DNA of 64,000 nucleotides from Hamadaea sp. (GTDB lineage: Bacteria > Actinomycetota > Actinomycetes > Mycobacteriales > Micromonosporaceae). The DNA lies in NCBI RefSeq assembly GCF_013362815.1, contig NZ_JABFVK010000031.1, forward strand, positions 124,001 through 188,000, read 5' to 3'. How positions within the stretch are numbered: the stretch's first letter is position 1; every line of letters starts with the position of its first letter. The notes below the pieces were generated by a model. The model had not been told where the DNA came from. It searched no databases and saw nothing but the letters and a program-made list of their open reading frames with translations. Of the stretch, positions 1 to 7,910 are shown piece after piece. A program made the translations under genes and the position numbers.

Positions 1-494
1 CGAATGTGATCCAGGAGGAAGTCCAGGTACGTCAGCGTCTGGACAGGCTCGGCGATCGCGATCTCCGACCAATCACCCGCCGGCCCTAGCGCTTCGGCCA
101 GCGCAAGGTGGATCGTGCCAAGCAACTCGCCGAGGATCGCGGCCTGGTCGAGACTCATCGCCAAGCCGTCGAGATGCTGCCCGTACGCCCAAGCGGTCGC
201 CGTGAACTCGACACCGTCGACGGCGTACACGGGATCGCCGTCGGAACGTTCGAGTGGCTTTGGAATTGGAACTCCCAGGCCGATGAGAGCATTCATGGTT
301 CGATGCTGTCGGCGTACGCCGGTCGCGTGCGAGTCGTGGAGCTCCTTCACCGCATAGGTGCCGCTGGTGGTGTCCACTCGCCAGTTGCGATTGATCACGC
401 CGATCGGCAGGAATCGCGCCGTAAGCAGCTCGCCCAGCTCGAAAGCGCCGCAGACTCGGGCCAGCCGTATCACGTCGTCGTCTGCGGCTTCCAC
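1..494 (-). CDS. Aminoglycoside phosphotransferase (APH)-family kinase-like protein, 5' part only
   Basis: The minus strand carries an open frame running off the left edge of the window. Its translation has the N-lobe pattern of APH/choline-kinase-fold proteins: a glycine turn followed by NRNWRVDTTSGTYAVKEL (the K of AVK is the expected ATP-binding lysine), then a hinge with PIPKPL, YAVDGVEFTATAWAYG and a helix LGELLGTIHLAL. The catalytic HGD and DFG motifs would lie outside the window. The start is uncertain: GTG at 494 gives VEAADDDVIRLARV, and a GTG at 473 is also in frame; neither has a clear Shine-Dalgarno. The substrate cannot be inferred; many actinomycete members are not resistance genes. 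Plus-strand frames across this region lack any recognisable protein. Confidence 0.6.
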   Translation of the reverse strand, partial: MEAADDDVIRLARVCGAFELGELLTARFLPIGVINRNWRVDTTSGTYAVKELHDSHATGVRRQHRTMNALIGLGVPIPKPLERSDGDPVYAVDGVEFTATAWAYGQHLDGLAMSLDQAAILGELLGTIHLALAEALGPAGDWSEIAIAEPVQTLTYLDFLLDHI

Positions 495-693
495 CGCGAC
501 AGCGTACGGCCGACCTTGACGTCTCGGCAGGTTTCGGGGATGACCGCTGGTCGCCGCGTACGCCGATGAACGGTAGGCCGGAACTGTCCGGTCGGTAGGC
601 CGGAAAGGCTCACCAGGTGATCGGCTTGAGTGACGGATGTGGAATGCTTCCGCACCGGAGATCCAGGCGGGGTCTCGCGCGCGGAGGTTCCAG

Positions 694-1389
694 GTGACTT
701 GGTTCATCGGTCAGTCCATAGTGATCATCGCAGTGGCGTTCCTGTTGGGAGTGCTCGTCGGCTGGCTCCTTTGGGGCCGTCTGCTGCGAGGCGAAAAGGC
801 GGCGGCACCTGCGGCAGTGCCCGCAGCCGAGCAGGCCATTGAAGAGAAGGAAGCGGAACCGGCCGAGGCCGAACCGCAGACGGCTAGCGAGGCGGTGTCG
901 GAACCCGAACGTGCTACCGACGCAGAGCCGGAGCCCGTCGCGGTCGGGAACAAGGCCCAGGAGCCCGAGGTAGTGGCGGAGCCCGAACCGGCCAGCAACG
1001 CCGAGCCGGAGCCCGAACTCGTCGCTGTCGTAGAGCCGGAATCGGCCGCCGAGGCAACGGCAGAGCCGGAGCCGGCAGCGGTCGAGATCCCCGTCCAGGC
1101 CACTGCCCCGGAGGCGGAAGCCGTCGAGGACGACAACCTGCAGCGCATCGAGGGAATCGGCCCGAAGATGGAGGCGGCGCTGCACACGGCCGGCCTCCGG
1201 ACGTGGGCGCAGGTGGCCGACGCCGACGAGACCCAGCTGCGGGCGGCGATCAAGGCGGCTGGGCTGAGGTTCGCCCCGAGCATCGTGACGTGGGCTCGGC
1301 AGGCCCGGATGCTGGCCGACGGTGACCATGACGGCCACGCCGACCTCACCCGGCGGCTGGTCGCGGGCCGAGACGAGGGCCGCGAATGA
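694..1389 (+). CDS. Membrane-anchored acidic-linker protein with C-terminal helix-hairpin-helix domain
   Basis: A 231-residue protein. An N-terminal transmembrane helix (IGQSIVIIAVAFLLGVLVGWLLW) is followed by about 110 residues of Glu/Pro/Ala repeats (variants of EPEPA/AEPEP) and a C-terminal HhH-like segment, DNLQRIEGIGPKMEAALHTAGLRTWAQVADA, of the kind that binds nucleic acid or partner proteins. GTG at 694 is chosen because GGAGG lies 6 nt upstream (683-687) and it places the TM helix at the very N-terminus; a longer ATG start at 637 has no such site. The stop overlaps the ATG of the downstream OmpA-family gene (ATGA), so the two are probably co-translated and may form one envelope assembly. 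Function beyond this is unknown. Confidence 0.8.
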   Translation: MTWFIGQSIVIIAVAFLLGVLVGWLLWGRLLRGEKAAAPAAVPAAEQAIEEKEAEPAEAEPQTASEAVSEPERATDAEPEPVAVGNKAQEPEVVAEPEPASNAEPEPELVAVVEPESAAEATAEPEPAAVEIPVQATAPEAEAVEDDNLQRIEGIGPKMEAALHTAGLRTWAQVADADETQLRAAIKAAGLRFAPSIVTWARQARMLADGDHDGHADLTRRLVAGRDEGRE

Positions 1390-2381
1390 GCGCCGACGCA
1401 CGGCGGCTGCCGGTCTGGGTCGGGCTCTCGGTCGCGGTCGTCGGGCTGCTGGCGATCGGGTTGTTCCAGAACACCGGGAACCGGCACGCCATGGAGGACG
1501 ATCTCACCGGTCGCTCGAACCAGGCGTTGCAGTCCGCCGGGATCACCGGTACGCAGGTCAGCTTCACCGGTCGCGACGGCGCGGTGACGGTGGTTAACGC
1601 GTCCGATGTGGACAAGGCGCGGCAGGTCGTCGCCGGGCTGGACGGCGTACGCGTCGTCGACGTGACCGGCCCGGCGGCTCCCACGAAGAAGCCGTCGGTG
1701 ACCGCAACGGTCGACGGTACGCAGCTCGCGATCACCGGAGCGGTAAGCCAGACGGCGAAGGCGGCCCTGGAGTCCAAGGCCGGTACGCAGTCGGGCCTGA
1801 CCGTCGACCCGAACGTGACCGAGGACGGAGTCGCCGGACTGTACGCCATCGTCGATGCGCTCGGCGCGACGGCGAAGGGCGTCACGATCGCGCTGTCCGA
1901 CGGCCGGATCACGGTCAGCGGTCAGGTCGGGTCGACGGCCGTGCGCGACGCCGTCGTCGCGGCGGCGGGTCAGGCGGTGGGCGGCGCGAACGTGAGCGAT
2001 CAGCTGACCGTCGCACCGCCGACGGAGGTCCAGCAGGCGCTGATCAGCCTGCCGCCGATCACCTTCGAGGACAACAGCGCCGTCCTCACCGCCGCAGGCC
2101 GGGCGGCGGTCGCGTCGGCGGCGACGATCCTCCAGGCGAATCCGGCGGTGATCGTGCGGATCGAAGGCCACACCGACGACACCGGCACGGCCGCGCACAA
2201 CCTAGAGCTGAGCAAGGCGCGCGCTGCGACCGTGCTGAACACCCTCATTTCGCTCGGCGTGGCGAAGAAACGCTTGTCCTCCAACGGGTTCGGCGAGTCG
2301 CGGCCCCGGGTCCCCAACACCTCGGACCACAACCGCGCGATCAACCGCCGGGTCGAGTTCATCGTCCAGCACCAGAACTAG
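1386..2381 (+). CDS. OmpA-family protein with BON-like repeats (ArfA/OmpATb-like)
   Basis: A 331-residue envelope protein. An N-terminal hydrophobic anchor (VWVGLSVAVVGLLAIGLF) is followed by BON-like segments (residues about 40-200, with repeated VTVSG/VRVVDV elements) and a C-terminal OmpA peptidoglycan-binding domain (about 215-331) with ITFEDNSAVLT, IRIEGHTDDTGT, LSKARAATV and NRAINRRVEF. This TM-BON-OmpA order is that of mycobacterial ArfA (Rv0899), which is inserted in the membrane and binds peptidoglycan; Rv0899 is linked to acid/ammonia adaptation, but that role is not shown here. ATG 1386 overlaps the upstream stop. A strong hairpin follows the stop, ending the two-gene operon. Confidence 0.88.
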   Translation: MSADARRLPVWVGLSVAVVGLLAIGLFQNTGNRHAMEDDLTGRSNQALQSAGITGTQVSFTGRDGAVTVVNASDVDKARQVVAGLDGVRVVDVTGPAAPTKKPSVTATVDGTQLAITGAVSQTAKAALESKAGTQSGLTVDPNVTEDGVAGLYAIVDALGATAKGVTIALSDGRITVSGQVGSTAVRDAVVAAAGQAVGGANVSDQLTVAPPTEVQQALISLPPITFEDNSAVLTAAGRAAVASAATILQANPAVIVRIEGHTDDTGTAAHNLELSKARAATVLNTLISLGVAKKRLSSNGFGESRPRVPNTSDHNRAINRRVEFIVQHQN

Positions 2382-2389
2382 GCACTCCT

Positions 2390-2434
2390 GCACCGTCATC
2401 CGGTCGCTCCCCGCGAGCTTCCGGGTGACGGTGC
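2390..2434 (+). terminator. Intrinsic-type terminator hairpin after the OmpA gene
   Basis: GCACCGTCATCCGG (2390-2403) pairs with CCGGGTGACGGTGC (2421-2434), 14 bp with one G-U pair and a 17-nt loop. It begins 9 nt after the OmpA stop. There is no long T-tract, as is usual in actinomycetes. Confidence 0.75.
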
Positions 2435-2567
2435 ACTTGTACGCGACGCCGCATCCGCTGTGTGTTTCGGCCAAGGTCGAACTGCCTTGCCGTCATCGCG
2501 TTCGGCCCGTACCTTCTCTCGGAAGCGATGGCAACAATGTCGATGCGTCGTTCCCTATGGAGGTTCC

Positions 2568-2648
2568 ATGAGACCAAAGATCGCCACAGCGCACAAGCTC
2601 ATCATGGTCGCGAACAATGCCTTCACGATCGTCTCCGCGGCGGTGTAG
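2568..2648 (+). CDS. Putative 26-residue peptide with consensus ribosome-binding site
   Basis: ATG 2568 is preceded at 4 nt by GGAGG (2559-2563). The frame encodes 26 residues beginning MRPKIATAHKLIMVANN and ending with a short hydrophobic run (FTIVSAAV). It stops at TAG 2646-2648, only 7 nt before the ATG of the next gene, which itself lacks a Shine-Dalgarno, so a coupling or leader role is plausible. I recognise no peptide family. It could be an unselected small frame; the good ribosome site and spacing are the only support. Confidence 0.4.
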   Translation: MRPKIATAHKLIMVANNAFTIVSAAV

Positions 2649-2655
2649 ACGAACG

Positions 2656-3366
2656 ATGTTCACCAACGGGGGTTTGCGCGCGGCAGGCATCTGGGTGCAG
2701 GACGCCAGAGCCGGCCATTCAGCATCGAAAATTGCCGAGGTCGTGCCGGGCAAGCTGCTCTCGATCGGCAGCTGCGTCACCTGTCCGCTCGACGTTCGCC
2801 TTTCCTGGCACGCCCGGTTCCATGTCAGGCTGTCGGTCGGCAACACGATGTGGGCGGTGACGAATCAGTCTCGCCGCGCCGACGTGACCATAGAAGATCT
2901 TGAGGATCCCTTACAGCGGGTGATCTGCCAGCCTCATCGCCGGGATGTCGTCATCCCATTCGAGATGGCCCGGCTTCGCATCTCCGGACACTCGGCGCTC
3001 ATCGTCTCTGCGCCCGAACCGGTCGTTAGCGAGGACGACTGCTGCATTGAGGGATCTCGTGGCCGGTCGGCGGAGCTCGAGACGAAGGTCTACTTTCTGG
3101 CGACCGTGATCATGTGTTCCGTGCGCCTGCGACGTGGGCTGGACTCGCCGCTGCTGACGCAGCGCGAGATCGCTGAGCATCTCGGGCGACTTGGCCACCG
3201 GCTGGAGCCTCGGACCGTCCGGTCCTATCTGGACTATTTCGCGGACCGCCTGGGCCTGCCAGGTGCAGGCGGTCCGGCCCGGGGATGGCGACGCGAGTTG
3301 CTCGCCCGCACGGTGATCACGCAGGGCCTCGTGCGGCAGGAGCATCTGCGTCTCGTGCGCCCGTGA
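2656..3366 (+). CDS. Hypothetical protein, possible FHA-like domain plus winged-helix C-terminus
   Basis: A 236-residue protein. Residues 1-110 look beta-rich with features loosely like an FHA domain (KLLSIGSCVTCPLDVRL, then WAVTNQSRRADVTIEDL and IPFEMARLRISGHSALIV). The C-terminal half has a helix-rich stretch, LTQREIAEHLGRLGHRLEPRTVRSYLDYFADRLGL, that reads as a winged-helix HTH. A signalling or transcriptional regulator fits, but I cannot name a family with certainty. ATG 2656 is the first codon after which the sequence becomes protein-like; an in-frame start at 2617 is possible. It follows the 26-codon ORF by 7 nt and ends just before a perfect hairpin. Confidence 0.6.
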   Translation: MFTNGGLRAAGIWVQDARAGHSASKIAEVVPGKLLSIGSCVTCPLDVRLSWHARFHVRLSVGNTMWAVTNQSRRADVTIEDLEDPLQRVICQPHRRDVVIPFEMARLRISGHSALIVSAPEPVVSEDDCCIEGSRGRSAELETKVYFLATVIMCSVRLRRGLDSPLLTQREIAEHLGRLGHRLEPRTVRSYLDYFADRLGLPGAGGPARGWRRELLARTVITQGLVRQEHLRLVRP

Positions 3367-3370
3367 ACGA

Positions 3371-3405
3371 GAGACGGCCCGCCGGGGCTACCGGCGGGCC
3401 GTCTC
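3371..3405. terminator. Bidirectional terminator between convergent genes
   Basis: GAGACGGCCCGCCGG (3371-3385) and CCGGCGGGCCGTCTC (3391-3405) form a perfect 15-bp stem with a 5-nt loop, 4 nt after the plus-strand stop and 8 nt beyond the end of the converging ABC permease gene. Confidence 0.85.
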
Positions 3406-3413
3406 GCGCGAGC

Positions 3414-5699
3414 TCACTCGCGGCGGAGCTCCTCGGGCGCCAGGGCACGATCGCGCGTCGTCAGCGCCATGACCGTCATGATGAGAATGATCATTCCGGC
3501 GATGACGCTGCCGAACAAGGGCAGCAGCGCGCCGAGCACAGTCGAGAAGCTGATCGTGAACACGCCCGCCCACGCATGCGTGGTGAGAGCGAGGAGCCCC
3601 AGCCCGAGCACCAACCCGGACACGATGACGAGCAGCAGCTGTGCTGCTTCGGCGGCCCGCAGAAATCGGACCGGGACGCCGATGGCCAGCAGCGGGGCGT
3701 CTCTGTGCCGAGACTCGATGCTGCGGTCGATGGATGCGATGACGAACGCCACCATTCCCAGCGACACGCTCAGCGTCAGGCCCACAAAGATCAGGGTCAG
3801 GACGGCATCCGCGTCGAATCCGCGCCTGCGGTCCTGATTGCCTTGGAACCAGGTCGCCGGGGCCTTGCGAGCGACGTCCGGCCAGAATCCCGTGTTCGGG
3901 CCGGCCAGCCGGATGACGAGATCACCGGTGTCGACGGCCTGGGCGATGAGGATGTCGCACTGGCACCCGAAATCCATCCCCGAGACTTCGAGCGACGTGG
4001 CCGGAACAGCGACCGATTGGCCTTTTCGGTCGCCGTAGGCGACGACTAGCAGGTCGCCCGGCTTGACTTCGGAAGACGTGAGCTGGGCACCATCGGCGTG
4101 GCGTATGCGGTAGGCCGTGCCGTCGACGCATTCGCCGATCCTTTCGAACAAGGCTGCGGCGTCACGGCACGACGCGTGCACTACCACGGCGTGCTGGCCT
4201 GCAGCGGAGCCGGTGGCGACATCGCGCTGGAGTGTGCTCATCCCGGCGATCGCCGGTGAACCGCGCAAGCGTTCCGCGACCTGCCTCGGGACGCCGAACG
4301 CCTCGACGACGGGCGACTCGTCCGCCGCGGCTTCGACCGCCGTGGGAACCGGCTTGCCCGCACGCACCGTCGTCGCGATCATCATGCCGAATCCGGCGAC
4401 GAATACCGCCACCAGGACGCCGGTTACCAGCTTGGGCGTGATCGCCGGGGAGTGGGTGGCTCGGCGCGCAGCGAGTTGGGCCCACAAAGGCAGCCGGCTG
4501 AACCTCGTGGTCGCGGCACCGGCGGCATTGAGAATGATCGGCGTCACGGTGGCCAACGCGACGACCGCCGAGAGGATGCCGACGGCGAGCACGATCAAGC
4601 GCTGCAACGGTGTCAGCAAAGTCGACGGTGCGATGAGAAGAGCGACAGGTCCGACGAGGAGAGGCAGCAACCGCCAGCGCGATGCTCCTGATGCCTTGCC
4701 GGAGCGTCGAATCCGGATCGGTGAGGTGATCGCCGGTCGGCTGCCCAGCGCCGACACGGCTATCGCCAGGCCCACCGTCAGCACTGCGAGGACGGCTATG
4801 CGGCTGGCCGGGACCTGGATGTCCGAGGCGTACCAGTGGAACCGGCCTACGCGCCAGCCCTCGCTCAATCCAGCCACGGCCATGAAGACGGCGACGCCGG
4901 CGGCGACCCCGGTCCCGGCGATTATCGCCATCTCGGTGGCCGCCGACAAGTACGCCTGCCGCCGGCTGGCGCCGACCAGGCGCAATGCGGCGAGCCGCCG
5001 GTCACGCCGGGATGCGTCGAACCGTACGCAGATTCCCAGGAGGACCGACAGCGGCACGACGAGAAAGAGGGCGAAGCTAGCTGAAACGACGCGTGGCGGC
5101 GTCAACATTCGTTCCAGTTCCGTGCTTCCGAGAGACGCCTTCCATTGCTCATTGCTTGAGTCCATGTAACCGGTGACCACGCCGGTGGGTTCTGACAGCT
5201 CGTCTGAGTCGACACCCACATACGCGTAGAGCTCGTCGGGCGCGACCAGCCCGCTCGCACCGATGACGCCGGCGATGGGCTGAGGAAACCGGTAGTGCAC
5301 CGACTCGTCGGAAATGATGAGTTCCCGAAGGGCGGGAGAGACCACGATCTGACCCGGCGCCGGGAACGCATCGATGCCCGGTGGCAGCGGGTTGCCGGGT
5401 CCCGCGTTGGCAACCGCGACGCGGAGCAGTGGTCGGCTGTCGACCGCGTCGTAGATCATGACCATCTTGAGGCCGTCGGTGCCGTCTTCGGCCACTACCG
5501 GGGTACGCGCATAGCTTCGCTCATGCTGAGCATCGGCTACAACCGGCACCGCCATCGCCGCGAGTACGAGGAAGACTCCGGCCGCGCAGGCCGCTCCCAG
5601 CAGGATCGTGCGAAGCAGCATCGCCTTGCCCGAGCCGGCGCACATCCGCAACCCGAGCCAGATCCAAGGCCAGACGCGGAGCCGGAAGCGCGCGATCAT
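3414..5699 (-). CDS. FtsX-family ABC transporter permease (MacB/LolC type)
   Basis: A 761-residue membrane protein with one N-terminal TM helix (LLRTILLGAACAAGVFLVLAAMA), a large extracytoplasmic domain, a first FtsX core of three TMs (residues about 200-330), further TMs near 345-420, a second extracytoplasmic domain (about 430-640), and a C-terminal FtsX core (VLTLIFVGLTLSVSLGMVAF onwards). This duplicated FtsX layout is typical of actinobacterial permeases that pair with a LolD-like ATPase for export of peptides or lipids or for antimicrobial resistance. Its ATG overlaps the stop of the ATPase gene by 4 nt, so it is the second gene of a two-gene operon. The substrate is unknown; nearby protease inhibitors are not known to need such a transporter. 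Confidence 0.88.
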   Translation of the reverse strand: MIARFRLRVWPWIWLGLRMCAGSGKAMLLRTILLGAACAAGVFLVLAAMAVPVVADAQHERSYARTPVVAEDGTDGLKMVMIYDAVDSRPLLRVAVANAGPGNPLPPGIDAFPAPGQIVVSPALRELIISDESVHYRFPQPIAGVIGASGLVAPDELYAYVGVDSDELSEPTGVVTGYMDSSNEQWKASLGSTELERMLTPPRVVSASFALFLVVPLSVLLGICVRFDASRRDRRLAALRLVGASRRQAYLSAATEMAIIAGTGVAAGVAVFMAVAGLSEGWRVGRFHWYASDIQVPASRIAVLAVLTVGLAIAVSALGSRPAITSPIRIRRSGKASGASRWRLLPLLVGPVALLIAPSTLLTPLQRLIVLAVGILSAVVALATVTPIILNAAGAATTRFSRLPLWAQLAARRATHSPAITPKLVTGVLVAVFVAGFGMMIATTVRAGKPVPTAVEAAADESPVVEAFGVPRQVAERLRGSPAIAGMSTLQRDVATGSAAGQHAVVVHASCRDAAALFERIGECVDGTAYRIRHADGAQLTSSEVKPGDLLVVAYGDRKGQSVAVPATSLEVSGMDFGCQCDILIAQAVDTGDLVIRLAGPNTGFWPDVARKAPATWFQGNQDRRRGFDADAVLTLIFVGLTLSVSLGMVAFVIASIDRSIESRHRDAPLLAIGVPVRFLRAAEAAQLLLVIVSGLVLGLGLLALTTHAWAGVFTISFSTVLGALLPLFGSVIAGMIILIMTVMALTTRDRALAPEELRRE

Positions 5700-6370
5700 C
5701 GGTTGCTCCCGCTGAGAACGGTTCCGTCGCGCATCTCGACGATCCGATCGGCCTGGCCGGCGACGTAGCTGTCATGCGTGACGATCAGGACGGCTGTGCC
5801 GCGATCGCGCGCCAAACTCAGCATCGCGCCGAGAACACTCTTTCCCGATTTGCTGTCGAGGGCACCGGTCGGCTCGTCCGCGAACAGGACGGCGGGCTCG
5901 TGAACCATCGCCCGGGCGATCGCAGCGCGTTGAGCCTGACCTCCGGAGACCTCGGTGGCCCGCCGGACGCCCAGCGCGCTGATCTCCAGCTCGGACAGGA
6001 TCGCTGCGCTGCGTGCGCGGGCGTCGCGGGCGGATACGCCCGACAAGCGCAGAGGTAGTTCGACGTTCTCCTGCAAGGTCAACTCGGGAACGAGCTCGCC
6101 GAACTGAAAGGCGAACCCGAAATGACGTAGCCGGATCTCGCTGCGTGCACGGTCGTTCAGCTGAAAGAGGTCAATTTCGCGAAAGGTGACGGTTCCCTTG
6201 TCCGGCTCCAGTAGCCCCGCCAGAACCTGAAGCAGCGTGGACTTGCCGCATCCTGACGGACCCACGACCGCGATCACCTCGCCGGCGTCCAAAGAGATCT
6301 CGACGTCGTCGAGGGCGAGCGTGCTTCCCAGGGTGCGGGATACCGTCGCGGCGGAGACCAGTGGACTCAT
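5696..6370 (-). CDS. ABC transporter ATP-binding protein (LolD/MacB type)
   Basis: A 224-residue ATPase: Walker A GPSGCGKS at residues 37-44, Q-loop within FAFQFGELVPELT, signature VSGGQAQR at 141-148, Walker B VLFADEP at 161-167 and switch His at 199 (VTHD). The subfamily is that of ATPases partnering FtsX permeases. ATG 6370 has AGGAG at 6 nt. The gene overlaps the following permease (ATGA). The gap to the inhibitor operon upstream is about 100 nt with a terminator, so the transporter probably has its own promoter. Confidence 0.93.
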   Translation of the reverse strand: MSPLVSAATVSRTLGSTLALDDVEISLDAGEVIAVVGPSGCGKSTLLQVLAGLLEPDKGTVTFREIDLFQLNDRARSEIRLRHFGFAFQFGELVPELTLQENVELPLRLSGVSARDARARSAAILSELEISALGVRRATEVSGGQAQRAAIARAMVHEPAVLFADEPTGALDSKSGKSVLGAMLSLARDRGTAVLIVTHDSYVAGQADRIVEMRDGTVLSGSNR

Positions 6371-6420
6371 CTTTCTCCTTCATGCCGATTGTCCAAATCG
6401 ATAAGAGTTGCAGAATAGTG

Positions 6421-6457
6421 GCGCCGGGGCGTCGGCGGTGGGCCGTGGCCCCGGCGC
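6421..6457 (-). terminator. Terminator hairpin after the inhibitor operon
   Basis: GCGCCGGGGC (6421-6430) pairs perfectly with GCCCCGGCGC (6448-6457), 10 bp, starting 11 nt beyond the stop of the last inhibitor gene on the minus strand. Confidence 0.65.
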
Positions 6458-6468
6458 TGATCATGGAA

Positions 6469-6858
6469 CTAGACGATGCAGTCGTCGTCGAGCACGAAGC
6501 TCTCGATGTTGTCGTTCCAGAAGCTGCTGAGCGAGCTCAGCTGGGCCCATGGATTGATGCACTTCGTCGTGCCGTTCCAGTTGTCATCGACGAAGACCAC
6601 GAGGTAGAGATTGGTGTTGTTGACGATCGAACTGATCTCGTTGTCCCCGTCCCAACCGTCGATCTCGAACTTGTCGTGGTAGATCGTTCCGCGTTCGTAG
6701 CGGACCCACATGTCGCCGCTGTAACCGCTGTCTTCCCACATGCAGACGTAGTTGCTGGGACAGTCGCTGGCAGCGGCGTGAGCCGGCAGCGGGCTCGCCA
6801 CGACCAGCGCGCCGGCGGCGATCGCCGAACCGAGGAAGCGACGGAAAACAGATTTCAT
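6469..6858 (-). CDS. Secreted peptidase inhibitor, MEROPS I36 (SMPI-like), copy 3
   Basis: A 129-residue precursor. It has a Sec signal peptide (MKSVFRRFLGSAIAAGALVVASPLPAHA) and a small disulfide-rich beta-gamma-crystallin-like domain: CPSNYVCMWEDSGYSGDMWVRY, then GWDGDNEISSIVNNTN and a terminal Cys pair. The pattern C-P-x(3)-V-C-M-W-E-D plus D/NEISS is that of Streptomyces metalloproteinase inhibitor relatives, which block thermolysin-like enzymes extracellularly. It is the last of three tandem paralogues on the minus strand, 14 nt after the previous stop, and ends at a hairpin. ATG 6858 has GGAGG upstream (GGAGGACATCG). It is the most divergent in the C-terminal half, so its target may differ. 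Confidence 0.85.
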   Translation of the reverse strand: MKSVFRRFLGSAIAAGALVVASPLPAHAAASDCPSNYVCMWEDSGYSGDMWVRYERGTIYHDKFEIDGWDGDNEISSIVNNTNLYLVVFVDDNWNGTTKCINPWAQLSSLSSFWNDNIESFVLDDDCIV

Positions 6859-6872
6859 CGATGTCCTCCGGG

Positions 6873-7283
6873 CTAGTTGCAGTTACTGGTGGAAGAGACC
6901 ACTTTGAATGATTCGGCCTCGTTGTCGAATCCGAAGCTCTGTGCGAGGTTGCTGTATTCGGTGTGCGGGCCGACCTTGATGTAGCCGCCGCCCCAGGTGT
7001 AGTCGCCGGGGTAGACGCAGATCCAGAATCCGCTGTTGTTGCGGATGGAGCTGATCTCGTTGTCGCCGTTCCACCAGTCGATGTCATAGACCTTGCCGTC
7101 GTACGTCGACTGCTCTACCCACTTGTTGCCACCGAAGCTGTTGTCTTCCCACATGCAGACGTCGCTGCTCGGACAAGTGGACTCGACGTCGCCCTGGCCG
7201 GCGAAAGCCGGCGTAGCGGTGCCCACGGCGATCGCTGCCGAAGCCGCGGCAACGGCGAGTGCTCTGCGTGCCGTTCGATTCAT
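6873..7283 (-). CDS. Secreted peptidase inhibitor, MEROPS I36 (SMPI-like), copy 2
   Basis: A 136-residue precursor with a signal peptide (MNRTARRALAVAAASAAIAVGTATPAFA) and the I36 fold: CPSSDVCMWEDNSFGGNKWVEQ, DIDWWNGDNEISSIRNNSGFWICVY, YSNLAQSFGFDNEAESFKVV. ATG 7283 is chosen over an upstream in-frame ATG (7301) because AGGAG sits 6 nt before it. It lies 11 nt downstream of copy 1 and 14 nt upstream of copy 3, so all three are one transcription unit. The WWNGDNEISS block is shared closely with copy 1, suggesting a tandem duplication followed by divergence of the N-terminal reactive region. Confidence 0.87.
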   Translation of the reverse strand: MNRTARRALAVAAASAAIAVGTATPAFAGQGDVESTCPSSDVCMWEDNSFGGNKWVEQSTYDGKVYDIDWWNGDNEISSIRNNSGFWICVYPGDYTWGGGYIKVGPHTEYSNLAQSFGFDNEAESFKVVSSTSNCN

Positions 7284-7294
7284 GGCCGCTCCTC

Positions 7295-7696
7295 TCAGCA
7301 TGCGCCGCTGGTGATCTTGATGCTTTCGGCGTCGTTGTCGAACGCGTATGCACTGCCGAGGTTGGGGACGTATTGACCCGGCGGGATGCGCACATAATCA
7401 CCGCTTGGCGAGTCGCCGGCGTACATGCAGAGGTAGAACTGCGTACGGTTCTTGACCGAGCTGATCTCGTTGTCGCCGTTCCACCAGCCGAGGTCGTAGA
7501 AGTTCTCGTATACGCCGGAGCGGTCGTACCGGTCGCCGTAGTAGTTGTTGTCCTCGAACATGCAGACCCAGTCGGGGTCACACACGGAATCGAGGGGCTT
7601 GATGGGGCGGGCGTTGGCCGGTGCGGGCATGCCGGCGCTGAGCAGACCTGTGGCCAGCAACGCCAGCGAGATGCCCCGCTTGATGCGGTGTAGCAA
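7295..7696 (-). CDS. Secreted peptidase inhibitor, MEROPS I36 (SMPI-like), copy 1, TTG start
   Basis: A 133-residue precursor: signal peptide LLHRIKRGISLALLATGLLSAGMPAPANA, then CDPDWVCMFEDNNYYGDRYDRS, LGWWNGDNEISSVKNRTQFYLCMY and a C-terminal SAYAFDNDAESIKITSGAC. The start is TTG at 7696, placed 5 nt after GGAGG; the frame continues upstream but without a signal peptide context, so longer versions are rejected. It is the first gene of the three-inhibitor operon and lies downstream of the secreted serine protease gene. I36 members inhibit metalloproteases; whether this one acts on the neighbouring serine protease is not known. Confidence 0.82.
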   Translation of the reverse strand: MLHRIKRGISLALLATGLLSAGMPAPANARPIKPLDSVCDPDWVCMFEDNNYYGDRYDRSGVYENFYDLGWWNGDNEISSVKNRTQFYLCMYAGDSPSGDYVRIPPGQYVPNLGSAYAFDNDAESIKITSGAC

Positions 7697-7863
7697 ACCA
7701 ACCTCCAAATTGGACGCGGAAACAGGACGGGTCCCGGGGTTGTCCTGCATGCATACTGGAGATCGGCATCGGCGGGCGGCAATACGCCTCAGGGCGGGGA
7801 GGGCGCGTTGACAATCAGCGTCGACCATGGCATGGGACGCACAAAAGAGGCTGGACGGCACAA
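7697..7863. other. Intergenic: promoter region of the inhibitor operon
   Basis: No coding frame with protein-like content. It must hold the promoter of the inhibitor operon (minus strand), but I could not identify convincing -35/-10 boxes in that direction. A TTGACA at 7809-7814 lies on the plus strand with no gene downstream of it. Confidence 0.4.
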
Positions 7864-7891
7864 CGCCGGCTCGGCGGGTGCCGAGCCGGCG
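7864..7891 (-). terminator. Terminator after the serine protease gene
   Basis: CGCCGGCTCGGC (7864-7875), loop GGGT, GCCGAGCCGGCG (7880-7891): a perfect 12-bp stem located 19 nt past the protease stop on the minus strand. Confidence 0.8.
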
Positions 7892-7910
7892 CGGCGAGGG
7901 CCGATACAGC

